From contig QEVV01000001.1 in assembly GCA_003228115.1 (NCBI GenBank), positions 558,001 through 622,000 on the forward strand: DNA of 64,000 nucleotides, read 5' to 3'. The position numbers were made by a program, and so were the translations under genes. Below the pieces are notes generated by a model. It had not been told where the DNA came from, did not search any database, and worked only from the letters and a program-made list of their open reading frames with translations. Positions 16,835 through 25,944 of the stretch are shown piece after piece (the first letter of the stretch is position 1; every line of letters begins with the position of its first letter). This stretch comes from Chloroflexota bacterium (GTDB lineage: Bacteria; Chloroflexota; Dehalococcoidia; Lucifugimonadales; SAR202-VII-2).

Positions 16835-17287
16835 ATGACAGCAATGACGGAAGTAGAGCTGGCGGCCAAGCGCGCCCGGCTAAGCGGGCGCATCTCTGGT
16901 GACGGGCAGCCCACGCCCACTCGCGGCGTTAACCACATCGCCATCGAAGTCTGGGACTTAGAGCGGTCTCTGGACTTCTATTGCGGACTGCTGGGCTTTC
17001 CTTTAATGAATGTCACCGCTAACCGAGACGAGCCTCTCTCCACCCACGTCAACGTGGATATCGGGGGCAGCATGGCCCTCTCTCTATTCGACTTCCCGCA
17101 CCTGGACAGAGTTGCCTCCGAGGGGGCGGGCGGGGTGATGCATATCGCCATCGCCGCAGACAAAGGTCGAGTAGAAGAAGCAAGGCAGCGGTTGGACGAG
17201 GCCGGTAGGCCCTATCAGCAGATCGGCGGCAATCTGTATTTCCCGGACCCGGATGGTCTCACCCTTGAATTTTGTCTCACGGAGTGA
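16835..17287 (+). CDS. VOC superfamily protein (glyoxalase/dioxygenase fold)
   Basis: A 150-residue vicinal-oxygen-chelate protein. VNHIAIEVWDLERSLDFYCGLLGF supplies the N-terminal metal His and helix; VMHIAIAADKGRVEEARQRL begins the second module, and LYFPDPDGLTLEFCL gives the C-terminal Glu ligand. The chemistry could be glyoxalase, epimerase or dioxygenase type. The ORF track starts at 16727 inside the previous gene, but ATG 16835 has GGGAGGA at ideal spacing. It is 12 bases before the dehydrogenase gene and part of the catabolic cluster. Confidence 0.85.
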   Translation: MTAMTEVELAAKRARLSGRISGDGQPTPTRGVNHIAIEVWDLERSLDFYCGLLGFPLMNVTANRDEPLSTHVNVDIGGSMALSLFDFPHLDRVASEGAGGVMHIAIAADKGRVEEARQRLDEAGRPYQQIGGNLYFPDPDGLTLEFCLTE

Positions 17288-17299
17288 CGTTACCAAGAG

Positions 17300-18379
17300 A
17301 TGACCACTAAAGAAGAGATCTCGGCTCAAGACCTTCACCCCGTATCCCACGAAACGCTACGGGCCTTCGTTGCCTCTGTCTTGCAACGTCAGGGTGTGCC
17401 TTCCGAAGATGCGGCATTCATTGCCCAGGTACTCGTTGAGGCAGATTTGCGAGGGGTGGAATCCCATGGAGTAACCCGGTTGGCCGGGTACATAGGCATG
17501 ATCCAGGCCGGTGTCCTCAACGCCACTGCCGAAATAAGCATCGTCCAAGATAGCGGGGCCTGCGCCTCGCTTGATGGCGGCATGACCTTCGGCATGCTTG
17601 CCGCCCGCAAGGGAATGGACCTCGCCATAGAAAAGGCCGGCCAATTCGGCGTCTCCTTCGTAACGTCCCGCAACATGAGCCATACGGGAATGGTCGGCTT
17701 CTATCCCATGAGGGCTGCTGCTCAGGGCTTTATCGGAATTGCTTTAAACAACGGGCCTTCCATTGTGCCCCCATTCGGCGGACGGACACCTACCTACGCC
17801 ACGAATCCAATCAGCATCGCCGTTCCCGCAGGGAAGGAAGAGCCAGTGGTCTTGGACATGGCCACTACGATGGTTGCGGCCGGCAAGTTGCGCTTAGCCG
17901 GCAAGAAGGGCGGCGCCATCCCAGCGGATTGGGGCCTTGACCGAGACGGCGTCCCTACTACTGATCCCCAAGAGGTGTTGTTAAACGGCTTCCTTCAGTG
18001 GGCCGGTGGCTACAAAGGTTTCGGCCTTGGCACCATGGTTGAAATTCTGGGCGGTGTGCTATCCGGAGGCCTTTTCGGCTCCGATGTACCAGCCCTGAAG
18101 GATTTCGGCCGTGATCCCCTGGTTTCTAGCGGCGCCTATATCGCCGTGGACATCCAGCGTTTCATGCCCCTTGAAGACTTTAAGGGGAAGGTTGACCGGC
18201 TGGTGAGCCAAGTCAGGGCGGCCGAGCGGGCACCTGGGGTTGAGCGGATTTATCTTCCTGGCGAGCCTGAGTTCCTTCGCAAGCAGGAACGTCTGGCCCA
18301 CGGAATTCCACTGAGCAATGCTGTTTACACAGAGCTGCAAGGCCTGGCCGAGAGCCTGGGCCTCCCTTTCACTCTGTAG
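17300..18379 (+). CDS. Ldh2/malate-lactate dehydrogenase family oxidoreductase
   Basis: A 359-residue NAD(P)-dependent oxidoreductase of the YlbC/ComC/Ldh2 family, unrelated to classical lactate dehydrogenase. Family marks include EADLRGVESHGVTRLAGYI near residue 50, SRNMSHTGMVGFYPMRAA with the catalytic His near 135, NGPSIVPPFGG, and YKGFGLGTMVEILGG near 250. These enzymes oxidise 2-hydroxy acids such as malate, lactate, sulfolactate or ureidoglycolate. As last gene of the cluster it may supply or consume a 2-oxo acid for the upstream enzymes. Confidence 0.88.
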   Translation: MTTKEEISAQDLHPVSHETLRAFVASVLQRQGVPSEDAAFIAQVLVEADLRGVESHGVTRLAGYIGMIQAGVLNATAEISIVQDSGACASLDGGMTFGMLAARKGMDLAIEKAGQFGVSFVTSRNMSHTGMVGFYPMRAAAQGFIGIALNNGPSIVPPFGGRTPTYATNPISIAVPAGKEEPVVLDMATTMVAAGKLRLAGKKGGAIPADWGLDRDGVPTTDPQEVLLNGFLQWAGGYKGFGLGTMVEILGGVLSGGLFGSDVPALKDFGRDPLVSSGAYIAVDIQRFMPLEDFKGKVDRLVSQVRAAERAPGVERIYLPGEPEFLRKQERLAHGIPLSNAVYTELQGLAESLGLPFTL

Positions 18380-18429
18380 GAGCCTTGCCGCCAGCCACTG
18401 CTTAGGAACAAAATTAGGGGCAGAGATAG

Positions 18430-18458
18430 TTGCAGATATCACAAAGTTCTGGTATTCT
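18430..18458 (+). promoter_or_regulatory. probable promoter of the Alternative Complex III operon
   Basis: TTGCAG and TATTCT are separated by exactly 17 bases, about 57 bases before the first small membrane gene of the operon. No other convincing promoter is seen between here and actA. Confidence 0.5.
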
Positions 18459-18514
18459 CCCGCCCGTGGTCAGAAGGCATTGCAGAGGCCACGCAAATTA
18501 GCAGGGTGCCAACT

Positions 18515-18805
18515 ATGGATCCTAGTTACATAACGACTGCCTTCTGGCACGAACTGGCTCTCACCCTACGCCTACTGTTACTCCTCGTAGGTTTCGTGTT
18601 CTTTTTCGCAGGGAACATGGTGGTTGCCCACATGGTGATCCCCTCCCTGGTTATGACCGGACACGCTCCCGAGACGATCTCGCGATACCGGCCTCTTTTC
18701 TACATGGCCGCTTTGACAGGCGCCGCGGGCGTCATAGTGACTTTCATAGTCCTGAGCAACATCATCCAGGTGCTCAGCGACATTTACCCACGATGGTGGA
18801 TCTAG
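18515..18805 (+). CDS. small membrane protein, first gene of ACIII operon
   Basis: A 96-residue protein with two predicted transmembrane helices (LALTLRLLLLLVGFVFFFAG and a second near residues 65-85), a His between them and a short C-terminus ending YPRWWI. No family is recognised. ATG 18515 is preferred to the upstream GTG 18506 in the track. It lies 23 bases before the pentaheme cytochrome gene on the same strand, so it may be an extra membrane subunit or assembly protein of the complex; this is inference from position. Confidence 0.65.
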   Translation: MDPSYITTAFWHELALTLRLLLLLVGFVFFFAGNMVVAHMVIPSLVMTGHAPETISRYRPLFYMAALTGAAGVIVTFIVLSNIIQVLSDIYPRWWI

Positions 18806-18828
18806 CAAGGGAGCCTGTTTAGCCGACG

Positions 18829-19434
18829 ATGCGACCAGACCGCAAACTCTTACTTCTCAGCCTACCTGTAGTCCTCATTGGAGGGCTGGTTGCTACCATT
18901 ATCGGTGGCTTTGTCATCTGGCGCGTGGCCGCTCACTACTTCTATCCATTAGAGCTTATCGCCAAGGCAGCTCCTACACAGCCGATTCGTTTCACTCACG
19001 TCACTCACGCAGGCCAGTTGGGCATCGACTGCACGTTCTGCCATCGAACAGTTACAGAAGAGCGCACGGCTGGCATCCCGGCCGTACAGCAATGCATGTT
19101 CTGCCACGCCGTCATCAAGGGCGTGGAAGAAGACAAGGCTAGCGAGATCGCCAAGCTTCAAGAGTACGCGGCCAACGATGAGCCTATCGACTGGATTCGA
19201 GTACACCGTCTCCCCGACCACGTGCAATTCACCCACGAAGTCCATATAAGACGCCTCCCAGAGGTCCTGGGCCTAGGCGAGGACTTTCAGATTCAGGCAG
19301 TATGTTCAACGTGTCATGGCAAGATTTGGGAGATGGAAGAGGTGCGTCAGGTACGGGCACTCAAGATGGGCGACTGCGTAGACTGTCACAGAGCTAACAA
19401 CGCGCCCACCGATTGTGTCATCTGTCACTATTAG
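18829..19434 (+). CDS. actA: Alternative Complex III subunit ActA, pentaheme cytochrome c
   Basis: A 201-residue protein with one N-terminal membrane anchor (residues 6-30) and a periplasmic part carrying five CxxCH sites: CTFCH, CMFCH, CSTCH, CVDCH and CVICH. Extra histidines such as FTHVTHAGQ and FTHEVHIRR can be distal heme ligands. Five hemes and one anchor are the usual make-up of ActA, which takes electrons from quinol oxidation to the terminal acceptor. It is followed by actB. Confidence 0.92.
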   Translation: MRPDRKLLLLSLPVVLIGGLVATIIGGFVIWRVAAHYFYPLELIAKAAPTQPIRFTHVTHAGQLGIDCTFCHRTVTEERTAGIPAVQQCMFCHAVIKGVEEDKASEIAKLQEYAANDEPIDWIRVHRLPDHVQFTHEVHIRRLPEVLGLGEDFQIQAVCSTCHGKIWEMEEVRQVRALKMGDCVDCHRANNAPTDCVICHY

Positions 19435-19504
19435 GCTAACCCCAGGGCACGCCTCCGAAGCGTGCCCCGCTTAAAGAATACGAGGACCGAGGAAAACGCA
19501 GCAC

Positions 19505-21784
19505 ATGGGTCTGACGAGAAGACAATTTCTGAAAATGGCCGGGGTCTCCGGAGCCGGGGCCGTGGTGTTCGCTGGGTGCAACATCCCGGACGAGGAACTA
19601 TGGGTTCAGAGTCCCGTTAACCTACCGGAGGACCTTGTTACCGGTGTCGACAACTGGTACGCCACCGTTTGCCGCCAATGTGCTTCGGCCGAAGGCCTGC
19701 TCGTACGCGTCATGGAAGGCAGGGCCAAGAAAATACAAGGGAACCCGGACTATCCCACCAACGCTGGCAAGCACAGCGCTCGCTGCGAAGCGCAGCTTCA
19801 AGAGCTTTACCATCCCGACCGCATCGCTCAGCCAATGGCACGCGACGGTGACGGCTTTCTTCCCGTAGGCCCGGGCGCTGACCCCTATGCTGACTCTTTG
19901 GAATGGCTGGTCAACACACTCGACAGCCTGAAGGGTCGCGCCTCTCGAGTGGCCTTGATCACACCGCCGCTTCGAGGGCACCTGGGCCAGGTTGTTAGCC
20001 GGTTCGCCAGCGACTACGGGCTCCGCTACCTCACCCTGGAAACCCTTGGTGAGGGCGTGTTGCGGCAGGCTGTGAAGGATGTATTCAACGCCGACCGTCT
20101 GCCCCACTTCGACATAGCTAACGCAGCCTTCGTGCTGAACTTCGGCTCCGATTTCCTGAGCACATGGGTGTCACCCGTCTCACTGGCACGGGCCTATGGC
20201 AAGTTCCGCAACGTAGAGGGCCACGAAAGAGGGACATTCGTTCATGTGGGCCCCCGTTTCTCTATGACAGCTGCCAACGCTGATCGCTGGATGCCCGTTC
20301 GGCCAGGAACAGAAGGTGTACTTGCCCTCGGGTTGGCCAAGATCATCATCGAACACGGCTGGGCCGACCCGCAGGCAGTCCAGGCGGTAACTGGTGGCAG
20401 AGGTGGCGCGGCTCTTGAGGCCTTCGATATCGACCGAGTAGTCCGCGAAACCGGCATGGGCGACTACTTCGGCGTGGATGAGCACGGTGTAAGCAAAGCA
20501 ATCCCGAAGATCGAGAGGCTGGCCGAAGACTTCGCTACACATGGTCCCGCACTGGCCATAGGCGGCGGCGAGACTGCCGCACAGACAAACGGCTTGCAGA
20601 ACATGCGGGCCATCCTAACCCTGAACTATTTGGTTGGAAGCGTCGGGCAAAAGGGCGGCGTTCTCCTGAACCCAGACTCAGCAGTGCCTTCCGTACCAGC
20701 ATCGGCTGGAGGCGCCTCGTTCAACCAGTGGAGGGCCTTCACTGACGCCCTCCGTTCCGGAGACATTGATCTCGTGATCGTTCGGGGGGCCGACCCAGTT
20801 CACTCATTGGCAAACCTCGACTTCGGCGGAGCCCTAGCGAGGGCGTCTTCTGTCGTCACCTTCGGCAACTTCTGGAATGAAACTGCGCTTCGGTCCACCA
20901 TCGTTCTCCCAGAACATACCTCACTTGAGGAATGGGGCGACGATGTTCCCGAGCCAGGCCCTGGTCACCAGACTCTGGGATTCCAACAACCAGTGGTGCG
21001 TCCCGTGCTCAACACCCGCAGCTTCGGAGACGTGCTCATCCAGAGCGCCGAGCGCTTGGGCGTGGCTCAGGGACCATCGGGTCTTACAATGCAAGAACTC
21101 GTCCGCAGCGGTGCGGAAGAACTCTTCCGCCAGAACCGCGGGCTGATCATTGGGGCCACCGACGCCGAAGAGTATCTCAAGGCAGCTCTATCCCGAGGCG
21201 TTTGGTCAGACCCCAACACCAAGGGGCCCCAGGCGGGTTCCGCTCCTGAGTTCGACCGTGAGATTCCCAGCCCGCAGCAGGACGGCAACGGCCGCTTCTT
21301 CCTCGTTCCCTATCTGTCAAACGCCCTAGGCGGTGGAGAAGGCGCCCATCTGCCATGGCTCCAGGCTGCTCCCGACCCCATTACGACCGTGGTGTGGAAG
21401 TCCTGGGTGGAGCTCAATGAAAAGACGGCCGATGAGCTAGAACTTCGTATCGGGGACGTCGTAAGAGTTGAAGGACCCAGTGGGGCTATTGAGCTGCCCG
21501 TCTACTTCCACCCCGCCCTACCGCCCGATGTAGTAGCCATCCCGGTTGGCCAGGGTCACAAAGAAAACGGGAGATACGCTAGAGACCGAGGCGCTAATGT
21601 AATGTCCATTCTCGGTTGGTCCACGGAGACCACGACGGGCTCCTCAGCTTGGGCCGCCAGCCGAGTCAATTTGGTCAAGACCGGTGAGCACGTCACCATG
21701 TCTCGAAACGAAGGCACAACAGGAATCATTCGGGAGCCGCATCCCGGTGAGATTATTGGGGTAACAACCCACGCTCAGATGTAG
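19505..21784 (+). CDS. actB1: ActB molybdopterin-oxidoreductase-like half, TAT lipoprotein
   Basis: A 759-residue protein of the molybdopterin oxidoreductase fold. The N-terminus is a twin-arginine signal (LTRRQFLKMAG) ending in a lipobox VFAGC, so it is exported folded and lipid-anchored. The usual N-terminal [4Fe-4S] site is incomplete: CRQC is present and another Cys about 40 residues on, but the middle Cys is missing, as expected for ActB, whose Mo domain has lost its cofactors. Normally ActB is one protein of about 1000 residues fused to the Fe-S module. Here a TAG at 21782 and a separate gene follow. Confidence 0.88.
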   Translation: MGLTRRQFLKMAGVSGAGAVVFAGCNIPDEELWVQSPVNLPEDLVTGVDNWYATVCRQCASAEGLLVRVMEGRAKKIQGNPDYPTNAGKHSARCEAQLQELYHPDRIAQPMARDGDGFLPVGPGADPYADSLEWLVNTLDSLKGRASRVALITPPLRGHLGQVVSRFASDYGLRYLTLETLGEGVLRQAVKDVFNADRLPHFDIANAAFVLNFGSDFLSTWVSPVSLARAYGKFRNVEGHERGTFVHVGPRFSMTAANADRWMPVRPGTEGVLALGLAKIIIEHGWADPQAVQAVTGGRGGAALEAFDIDRVVRETGMGDYFGVDEHGVSKAIPKIERLAEDFATHGPALAIGGGETAAQTNGLQNMRAILTLNYLVGSVGQKGGVLLNPDSAVPSVPASAGGASFNQWRAFTDALRSGDIDLVIVRGADPVHSLANLDFGGALARASSVVTFGNFWNETALRSTIVLPEHTSLEEWGDDVPEPGPGHQTLGFQQPVVRPVLNTRSFGDVLIQSAERLGVAQGPSGLTMQELVRSGAEELFRQNRGLIIGATDAEEYLKAALSRGVWSDPNTKGPQAGSAPEFDREIPSPQQDGNGRFFLVPYLSNALGGGEGAHLPWLQAAPDPITTVVWKSWVELNEKTADELELRIGDVVRVEGPSGAIELPVYFHPALPPDVVAIPVGQGHKENGRYARDRGANVMSILGWSTETTTGSSAWAASRVNLVKTGEHVTMSRNEGTTGIIREPHPGEIIGVTTHAQM

Positions 21785-21822
21785 CGCACACTAAGATCGT
21801 TTTGGGACTCTGGAGGATCTGA

Positions 21823-22575
21823 ATGGCCGAGCCGCAAGTAGACGTTAAATGGTCGATGGTCGTAGACATCGACAAGTGCACGGGGTGCCAAGCCTGCGTA
21901 GTGGCTTGCCAGTCGGAAAACAACGTGCCAATCAGCACGCAGGAACTCTACGACCAGCGTCGGCAGATGACGTGGATCCGCGTAGAACGCTACTGGGAAG
22001 GCGACTTCCCAGACGTGAAAGCACGGTACATACCCATCATGTGCCAACACTGCGATACCGCCCCGTGCGAACCGGTGTGCCCGGTGTTCGCCACCTATCA
22101 CAACAACGAAGGCCTCAACGTCCAGGTATATAACCGGTGCGTAGGCACCCGTTATTGCGCCAACAACTGCCCGTACCAGGTTCGCTTCTTCAACTTCTGG
22201 GAGCCAGTCTGGCCGGACTCACTAAAGAACCAGTTGAACCCAGACGTTACCGTTCGCAGCCGGGGCATCATGGAAAAGTGCTCCTTCTGCGTCCAGCGCC
22301 TCCGTCGCTCAGAGCGGGACGCCGCACAGAATGGTGATGACCGGCCGGCTGACGATGCGTTCGATCCGTCTCACGGCGCATTCGCCCCGGCATGCGTGCG
22401 GGCTTGCCCAACAGACGCCCTGGTTTTTGGGGACGCAAACAACCCCAATTCGAGGGTAGCCAGCTTGGCTCACAGCGACCGCAGGTATCACTTGTTGGAG
22501 CATTTGGGCACAGAGCCCAATGTTATCTATCTAAAGAAGATTGATCCGGAAGCCGGGGATGGAAACCACGAGTAG
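21823..22575 (+). CDS. actB2: ActB Fe-S half (four-cluster ferredoxin-like)
   Basis: A 250-residue NrfC/PsrB-like iron-sulfur protein. Cysteine groups are DKCTGCQACVVACQ, CQHCDTAPCEPVCP, RCVGTRYCANNCPYQ, CSFC and CVRACPTDA, enough for four cubane-type clusters. It corresponds to the C-terminal part of fused ActB. It has its own GGAGG site and no export signal, so it would reach the periplasm only by riding with the TAT-exported ActB1. Its 3' end overlaps the start of actC by 17 bases, showing tight translational coupling. Confidence 0.9.
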   Translation: MAEPQVDVKWSMVVDIDKCTGCQACVVACQSENNVPISTQELYDQRRQMTWIRVERYWEGDFPDVKARYIPIMCQHCDTAPCEPVCPVFATYHNNEGLNVQVYNRCVGTRYCANNCPYQVRFFNFWEPVWPDSLKNQLNPDVTVRSRGIMEKCSFCVQRLRRSERDAAQNGDDRPADDAFDPSHGAFAPACVRACPTDALVFGDANNPNSRVASLAHSDRRYHLLEHLGTEPNVIYLKKIDPEAGDGNHE

Positions 22576-23968
22576 CGAAAGCAACGGTCACAACGGCCAT
22601 CACCGGCACATGCCGGAGATCGGCGAATACACTGCGCAGGTAGCCAACGAGGAAATCCGTGCCTGGTTCGGCGCGCCTGGTTCCTGGCATGGCAAGGCCT
22701 TATTCGTGGCCGGGGCTCTCTTGGTCGCGGGCATCGTCGCCTTTGTCATCAGGGCCTCCTCCGATGGCTTTGACGAACGTGGGCCTTGGGCTTACTACGC
22801 CGCAGGGTTCGCTTTCCTATTGACCACGGTGGGTTCCGCCCCGCTCGTTTCGGTCGCTTTGCGCATGTCCAAAGCTCACTGGCGCCGCGGGCTGTCCCGC
22901 CTTTCTGAATTGTTCGCAATCAGCAGCATTTTCATGCTCATTGTCTATATCCCTCTGCCATTCATGCTCCCTGTGGTGGATGACAGGCCTTCCTTGTGGA
23001 TCAATTGGCACGGCCACGCCCCCCACATCTACGACTCCATGCTGCTCGTGACGACGGTCCTCTGCGGCCTTGCGATCCTGCTGATCGGCGCCCGCCCTGA
23101 CTTCGCCGCCCTGAAACACGAAACCAAAGGGATTCGCAGGTGGTACTACTCCATCATTGGCGGCAATTGGAAGGGCACCAAGAAAGAGTGGCAACGGCTG
23201 AGAGCTGCGCAGGGCGTCCTGGGCGGCCTCTACTTCATGATGCTTATTTTCACGCAGCTCATCGTCAGCAGCGATTATGCCTTGGCCCTGATACCGGGCT
23301 GGAAAGATTCCATCTACCCTGCCTTCTATTCCCTCACCGGCCTCCAGGGAGCACTGGCTGTAACACTCATAGCAATGTTCTGGGTGCGCCGCACTGGGCT
23401 GCAGCGCTATATCAGCTTGGACCAGTTCTGGGGCTTGGCTAAGCTTCTCCTGGCAACCTCGCTACTGTGGTTCTACTTCTGGTGGTCAGGCTTCTTCGTT
23501 TTCTGGTACGGCCGGTCCGTTGCTGAGGTAGGGGTGCTGGAATACATGATCAAGGGCGCCTACTTAGCGCCCTTCCTCGGGGCCATAGCCTTCAGCTTCT
23601 TCGTGCCGTGCTTCTTCTTCCTCATATGGAACCCTATACGGAAGAGCATCAGAGGGCCGGCTATCGCTGCCACCATAGTCATGTTAGGCATCATGTTCTC
23701 CCGGGTTCGAGAGTATGTTGCCGCATTCTCGATACCCAAGGGTATGGTCGGCAGCACGCACATTGAGGGCATCCTGGGGACCAATACCCCGGACGCCATA
23801 GACATTCTTCTTTTGCTGGGTATTCTGGGTGGCTCGGCCTTCTTTTACCTGGTGGCCTTGCGAATCTTCCCGGCGGTCAATATTTGGGAGCAGCGGGAGT
23901 TCACCCTGCTGAGAAAGGTTCGCCCCTACTTCAAACGATATGCAGTTGTTCTGGGCAAGCCAGACTAG
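22559..23968 (+). CDS. actC: ActC, NrfD/PsrC-type quinol-oxidising membrane subunit
   Basis: A 469-residue integral membrane protein of the NrfD family, with about ten transmembrane helices. The N-terminal 60 residues are cytosolic and His-rich (NGHNGHHRH). Family marks include PLVSVALRMSKAHWRRGLSRLSELF near residue 105 and DQFWGLAKLLLATSLLWFYFWW. It should hold the menaquinol site of Alternative Complex III. ATG 22559 is preferred to the TTG 22541 used by the track, as it has GGAAG upstream and a short overlap with actB2. Confidence 0.9.
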   Translation: METTSSESNGHNGHHRHMPEIGEYTAQVANEEIRAWFGAPGSWHGKALFVAGALLVAGIVAFVIRASSDGFDERGPWAYYAAGFAFLLTTVGSAPLVSVALRMSKAHWRRGLSRLSELFAISSIFMLIVYIPLPFMLPVVDDRPSLWINWHGHAPHIYDSMLLVTTVLCGLAILLIGARPDFAALKHETKGIRRWYYSIIGGNWKGTKKEWQRLRAAQGVLGGLYFMMLIFTQLIVSSDYALALIPGWKDSIYPAFYSLTGLQGALAVTLIAMFWVRRTGLQRYISLDQFWGLAKLLLATSLLWFYFWWSGFFVFWYGRSVAEVGVLEYMIKGAYLAPFLGAIAFSFFVPCFFFLIWNPIRKSIRGPAIAATIVMLGIMFSRVREYVAAFSIPKGMVGSTHIEGILGTNTPDAIDILLLLGILGGSAFFYLVALRIFPAVNIWEQREFTLLRKVRPYFKRYAVVLGKPD

Positions 23969-24010
23969 TAATGTTCAGCGCGGATTCGAACCGACGGATT
24001 CGGAGTCGGA

Positions 24011-25399
24011 ATGCAAGAGCGTAGAGAAAAAACAGAGAGCCAGATAAACACAGATCTGCTCAGCGCGATGCTGGACAATCATCTGTGGTTCTGGATCGTC
24101 CTAGCCGGTCTGGGTCTTGTCATCCTGGCTGGCGCTGCTGCCGCGGGTTACATGTTCGACCGGGGCCTAGGCGTCACCGGGCTTAACAGGCCTGTCTTCT
24201 GGGGCTTCTTCATCACTAACTTCGTCTTCTGGGTCGGTATCAGCCACGCAGGGGTTATGCTCTCTGCTATTCTCCGGCTGGCCCAGGCAGAATGGCGGCG
24301 CCCCGCCACACGTGCGGCGGAGGTCCTGACGATCTTCTCCCTGGCCACCGCTCTGATCTTCCCCTTGCTTCACACGGGAAGGCCTTGGCGGGTGTTCTAC
24401 TGGGTCGGACTTCCCATCCTGCCCTATGACTTATCCCGCGGCATCTTTCAAAACGTACGTTCGGCGCTGCTTTGGGACCCAAGCGCCATTTTCACTTACC
24501 TGACGAGCAGCACGCTTTTCGTGTTTATCGCATTGGTGCCCGACCTGGCGGTTGCCAGGGACCGGACCACCGGATGGCGCCGAGCTCTCTACGCCACATT
24601 GGCTCTTGGTTTCCGCGGCAACGCGCGCCAATGGAGGCTTCAGGCCATCGCAGGCATCCTGCTATCGGCGTTGATCCTCCCGGTATTCGTTTCGGTTCAC
24701 AGCATCGTGTCCTGGGACTTCGCTGCTGCCGTTTCTGTAGAAGGCTGGCACCAGACCATCTTCGCTCCCTACTTTGTTATCGGAGCAGTCCACTCCGGCG
24801 TGTCCGGCGTTGTTACGGCCATGATCCTCATGGCCTGGCTCTTCAAATGGCAAGACTACATACGGCCGGAACACTTCGACGCCTTGGGCCGCTTGCTCAT
24901 CGTCGTAGCGACCGCCTGGTTCTACTTCTTCTTCATTGAGTTCAGCTTTGGCCTGTTCAGCCAAGAGCCGTCGGAAATCGCTCTTCGTCAGACGCAAGTC
25001 TTTGGGCAACCGTGGGGTTGGATGTATTTGACGTTTATAATGGCGTCCTATTTCATACCTGTGCCGTTATGGATGTTCAGACGCGTTCGTAGAAGCCTTG
25101 TGTTGATGTTCTGGACAACGATATTAGTTAACATCGGTATGTGGTTAGAACGCTTTCTTATCATTGTGCCAAGCTTGATGCGGAAACAGGGCCTAACGTT
25201 CGTGTGGGGTGATTACAACCCAAGCCCGATTGAGGTGTTGCTGGTAGCGGCATCGTTTGCCGTGGTACTCGGCGGAGTGCTTTTGTTCTCAAAGATATTC
25301 CCCCTCATACCCATCTATGACGCCAAAGAGGGCAAGTACATAGAAGCGGAAATCCAAGTCGGCCGGAGAACCGTCCCGGCCGTAATTCGAGAGGAGTGA
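24011..25399 (+). CDS. actF: ActF, second NrfD-type membrane subunit
   Basis: A 462-residue NrfD-family membrane protein, paralogous to ActC, with about ten helices. FWGFFITNFVFWVGISHAGVMLSAILRLAQAEWRRPATRAAE near residue 65 is the typical NrfD helix 2-3 block. The C-terminus ends in a soluble tail. In known complexes ActC and ActF form a pseudo-symmetric pair; only one is thought to bind quinol. It lies between actC and actD in the same operon; in known operons ActF usually follows ActE, so the gene order is rearranged, and the ActF name is by family and not certain. Confidence 0.85.
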   Translation: MQERREKTESQINTDLLSAMLDNHLWFWIVLAGLGLVILAGAAAAGYMFDRGLGVTGLNRPVFWGFFITNFVFWVGISHAGVMLSAILRLAQAEWRRPATRAAEVLTIFSLATALIFPLLHTGRPWRVFYWVGLPILPYDLSRGIFQNVRSALLWDPSAIFTYLTSSTLFVFIALVPDLAVARDRTTGWRRALYATLALGFRGNARQWRLQAIAGILLSALILPVFVSVHSIVSWDFAAAVSVEGWHQTIFAPYFVIGAVHSGVSGVVTAMILMAWLFKWQDYIRPEHFDALGRLLIVVATAWFYFFFIEFSFGLFSQEPSEIALRQTQVFGQPWGWMYLTFIMASYFIPVPLWMFRRVRRSLVLMFWTTILVNIGMWLERFLIIVPSLMRKQGLTFVWGDYNPSPIEVLLVAASFAVVLGGVLLFSKIFPLIPIYDAKEGKYIEAEIQVGRRTVPAVIREE

Positions 25400-25416
25400 C
25401 CTCGTAGAGGGGCGTT

Positions 25417-25944
25417 ATGGCAAATAAGAGACGTAGCGTACTAGGCTTGTTCAACGACCCAGGGACCGCAGCTGATGGAGTGGAAGCACTTCAGAACGCG
25501 GGCTTCGGGGCCAATGATTTTGAGATTCTCACGGGGGCTCCCTATCCTGAAGGCGCCTTCGGCGAGGAGCCCATCAAGCACAGGCTGTACTACTTCCCGC
25601 TTGTGGGGGCGGTGGTTGGTCTGTCCCTGGCGCTGTTGGCTACCGTGGGCACGCAGCTCTCTTGGCCGCTGGTCACCGGAGGAAAGCCTGTCTTGGCTAT
25701 CCCGCCCATGGCCATCATTTCCTATGAGGGCACCATGCTCGGCGCCATCTTGTTTACGATCCTCGGCATCGTTTTCGAGTCTAGGCTCCCACGTCTAGGA
25801 CTGGGCCTCTACGACGCCCGCATCAACGAGGGCAAGATCGGCCTATTGGTGGCCTGTGAGCCAGACCAGATGGGCTCGGCAATAGACGCTATGCAAGGCG
25901 CTGGCGTATTCGAGATCAAACAAGAGGAGTGGGAAAAAGCGTGA
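25417..25944 (+). CDS. actD: ActD, DUF3341 membrane protein
   Basis: A 175-residue protein with a cytosolic N-terminal ferredoxin-like fold (VLGLFNDPGTAADGVEALQNAGF), two transmembrane helices (near residues 65-85 and 100-120) and a C-terminal cytosolic part. This is the DUF3341 layout of ActD, a structural subunit of Alternative Complex III. It starts 17 bases after actF and ends overlapping actE by four bases. Confidence 0.9.
   Translation: MANKRRSVLGLFNDPGTAADGVEALQNAGFGANDFEILTGAPYPEGAFGEEPIKHRLYYFPLVGAVVGLSLALLATVGTQLSWPLVTGGKPVLAIPPMAIISYEGTMLGAILFTILGIVFESRLPRLGLGLYDARINEGKIGLLVACEPDQMGSAIDAMQGAGVFEIKQEEWEKA

Noticed and set aside
21770-21830. ActB split as a simple frameshift or nonsense error
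   Set aside because: The second part has its own ATG and GGAGG site after a 38-base spacer, so two real genes are more likely, although raw reads were not available.
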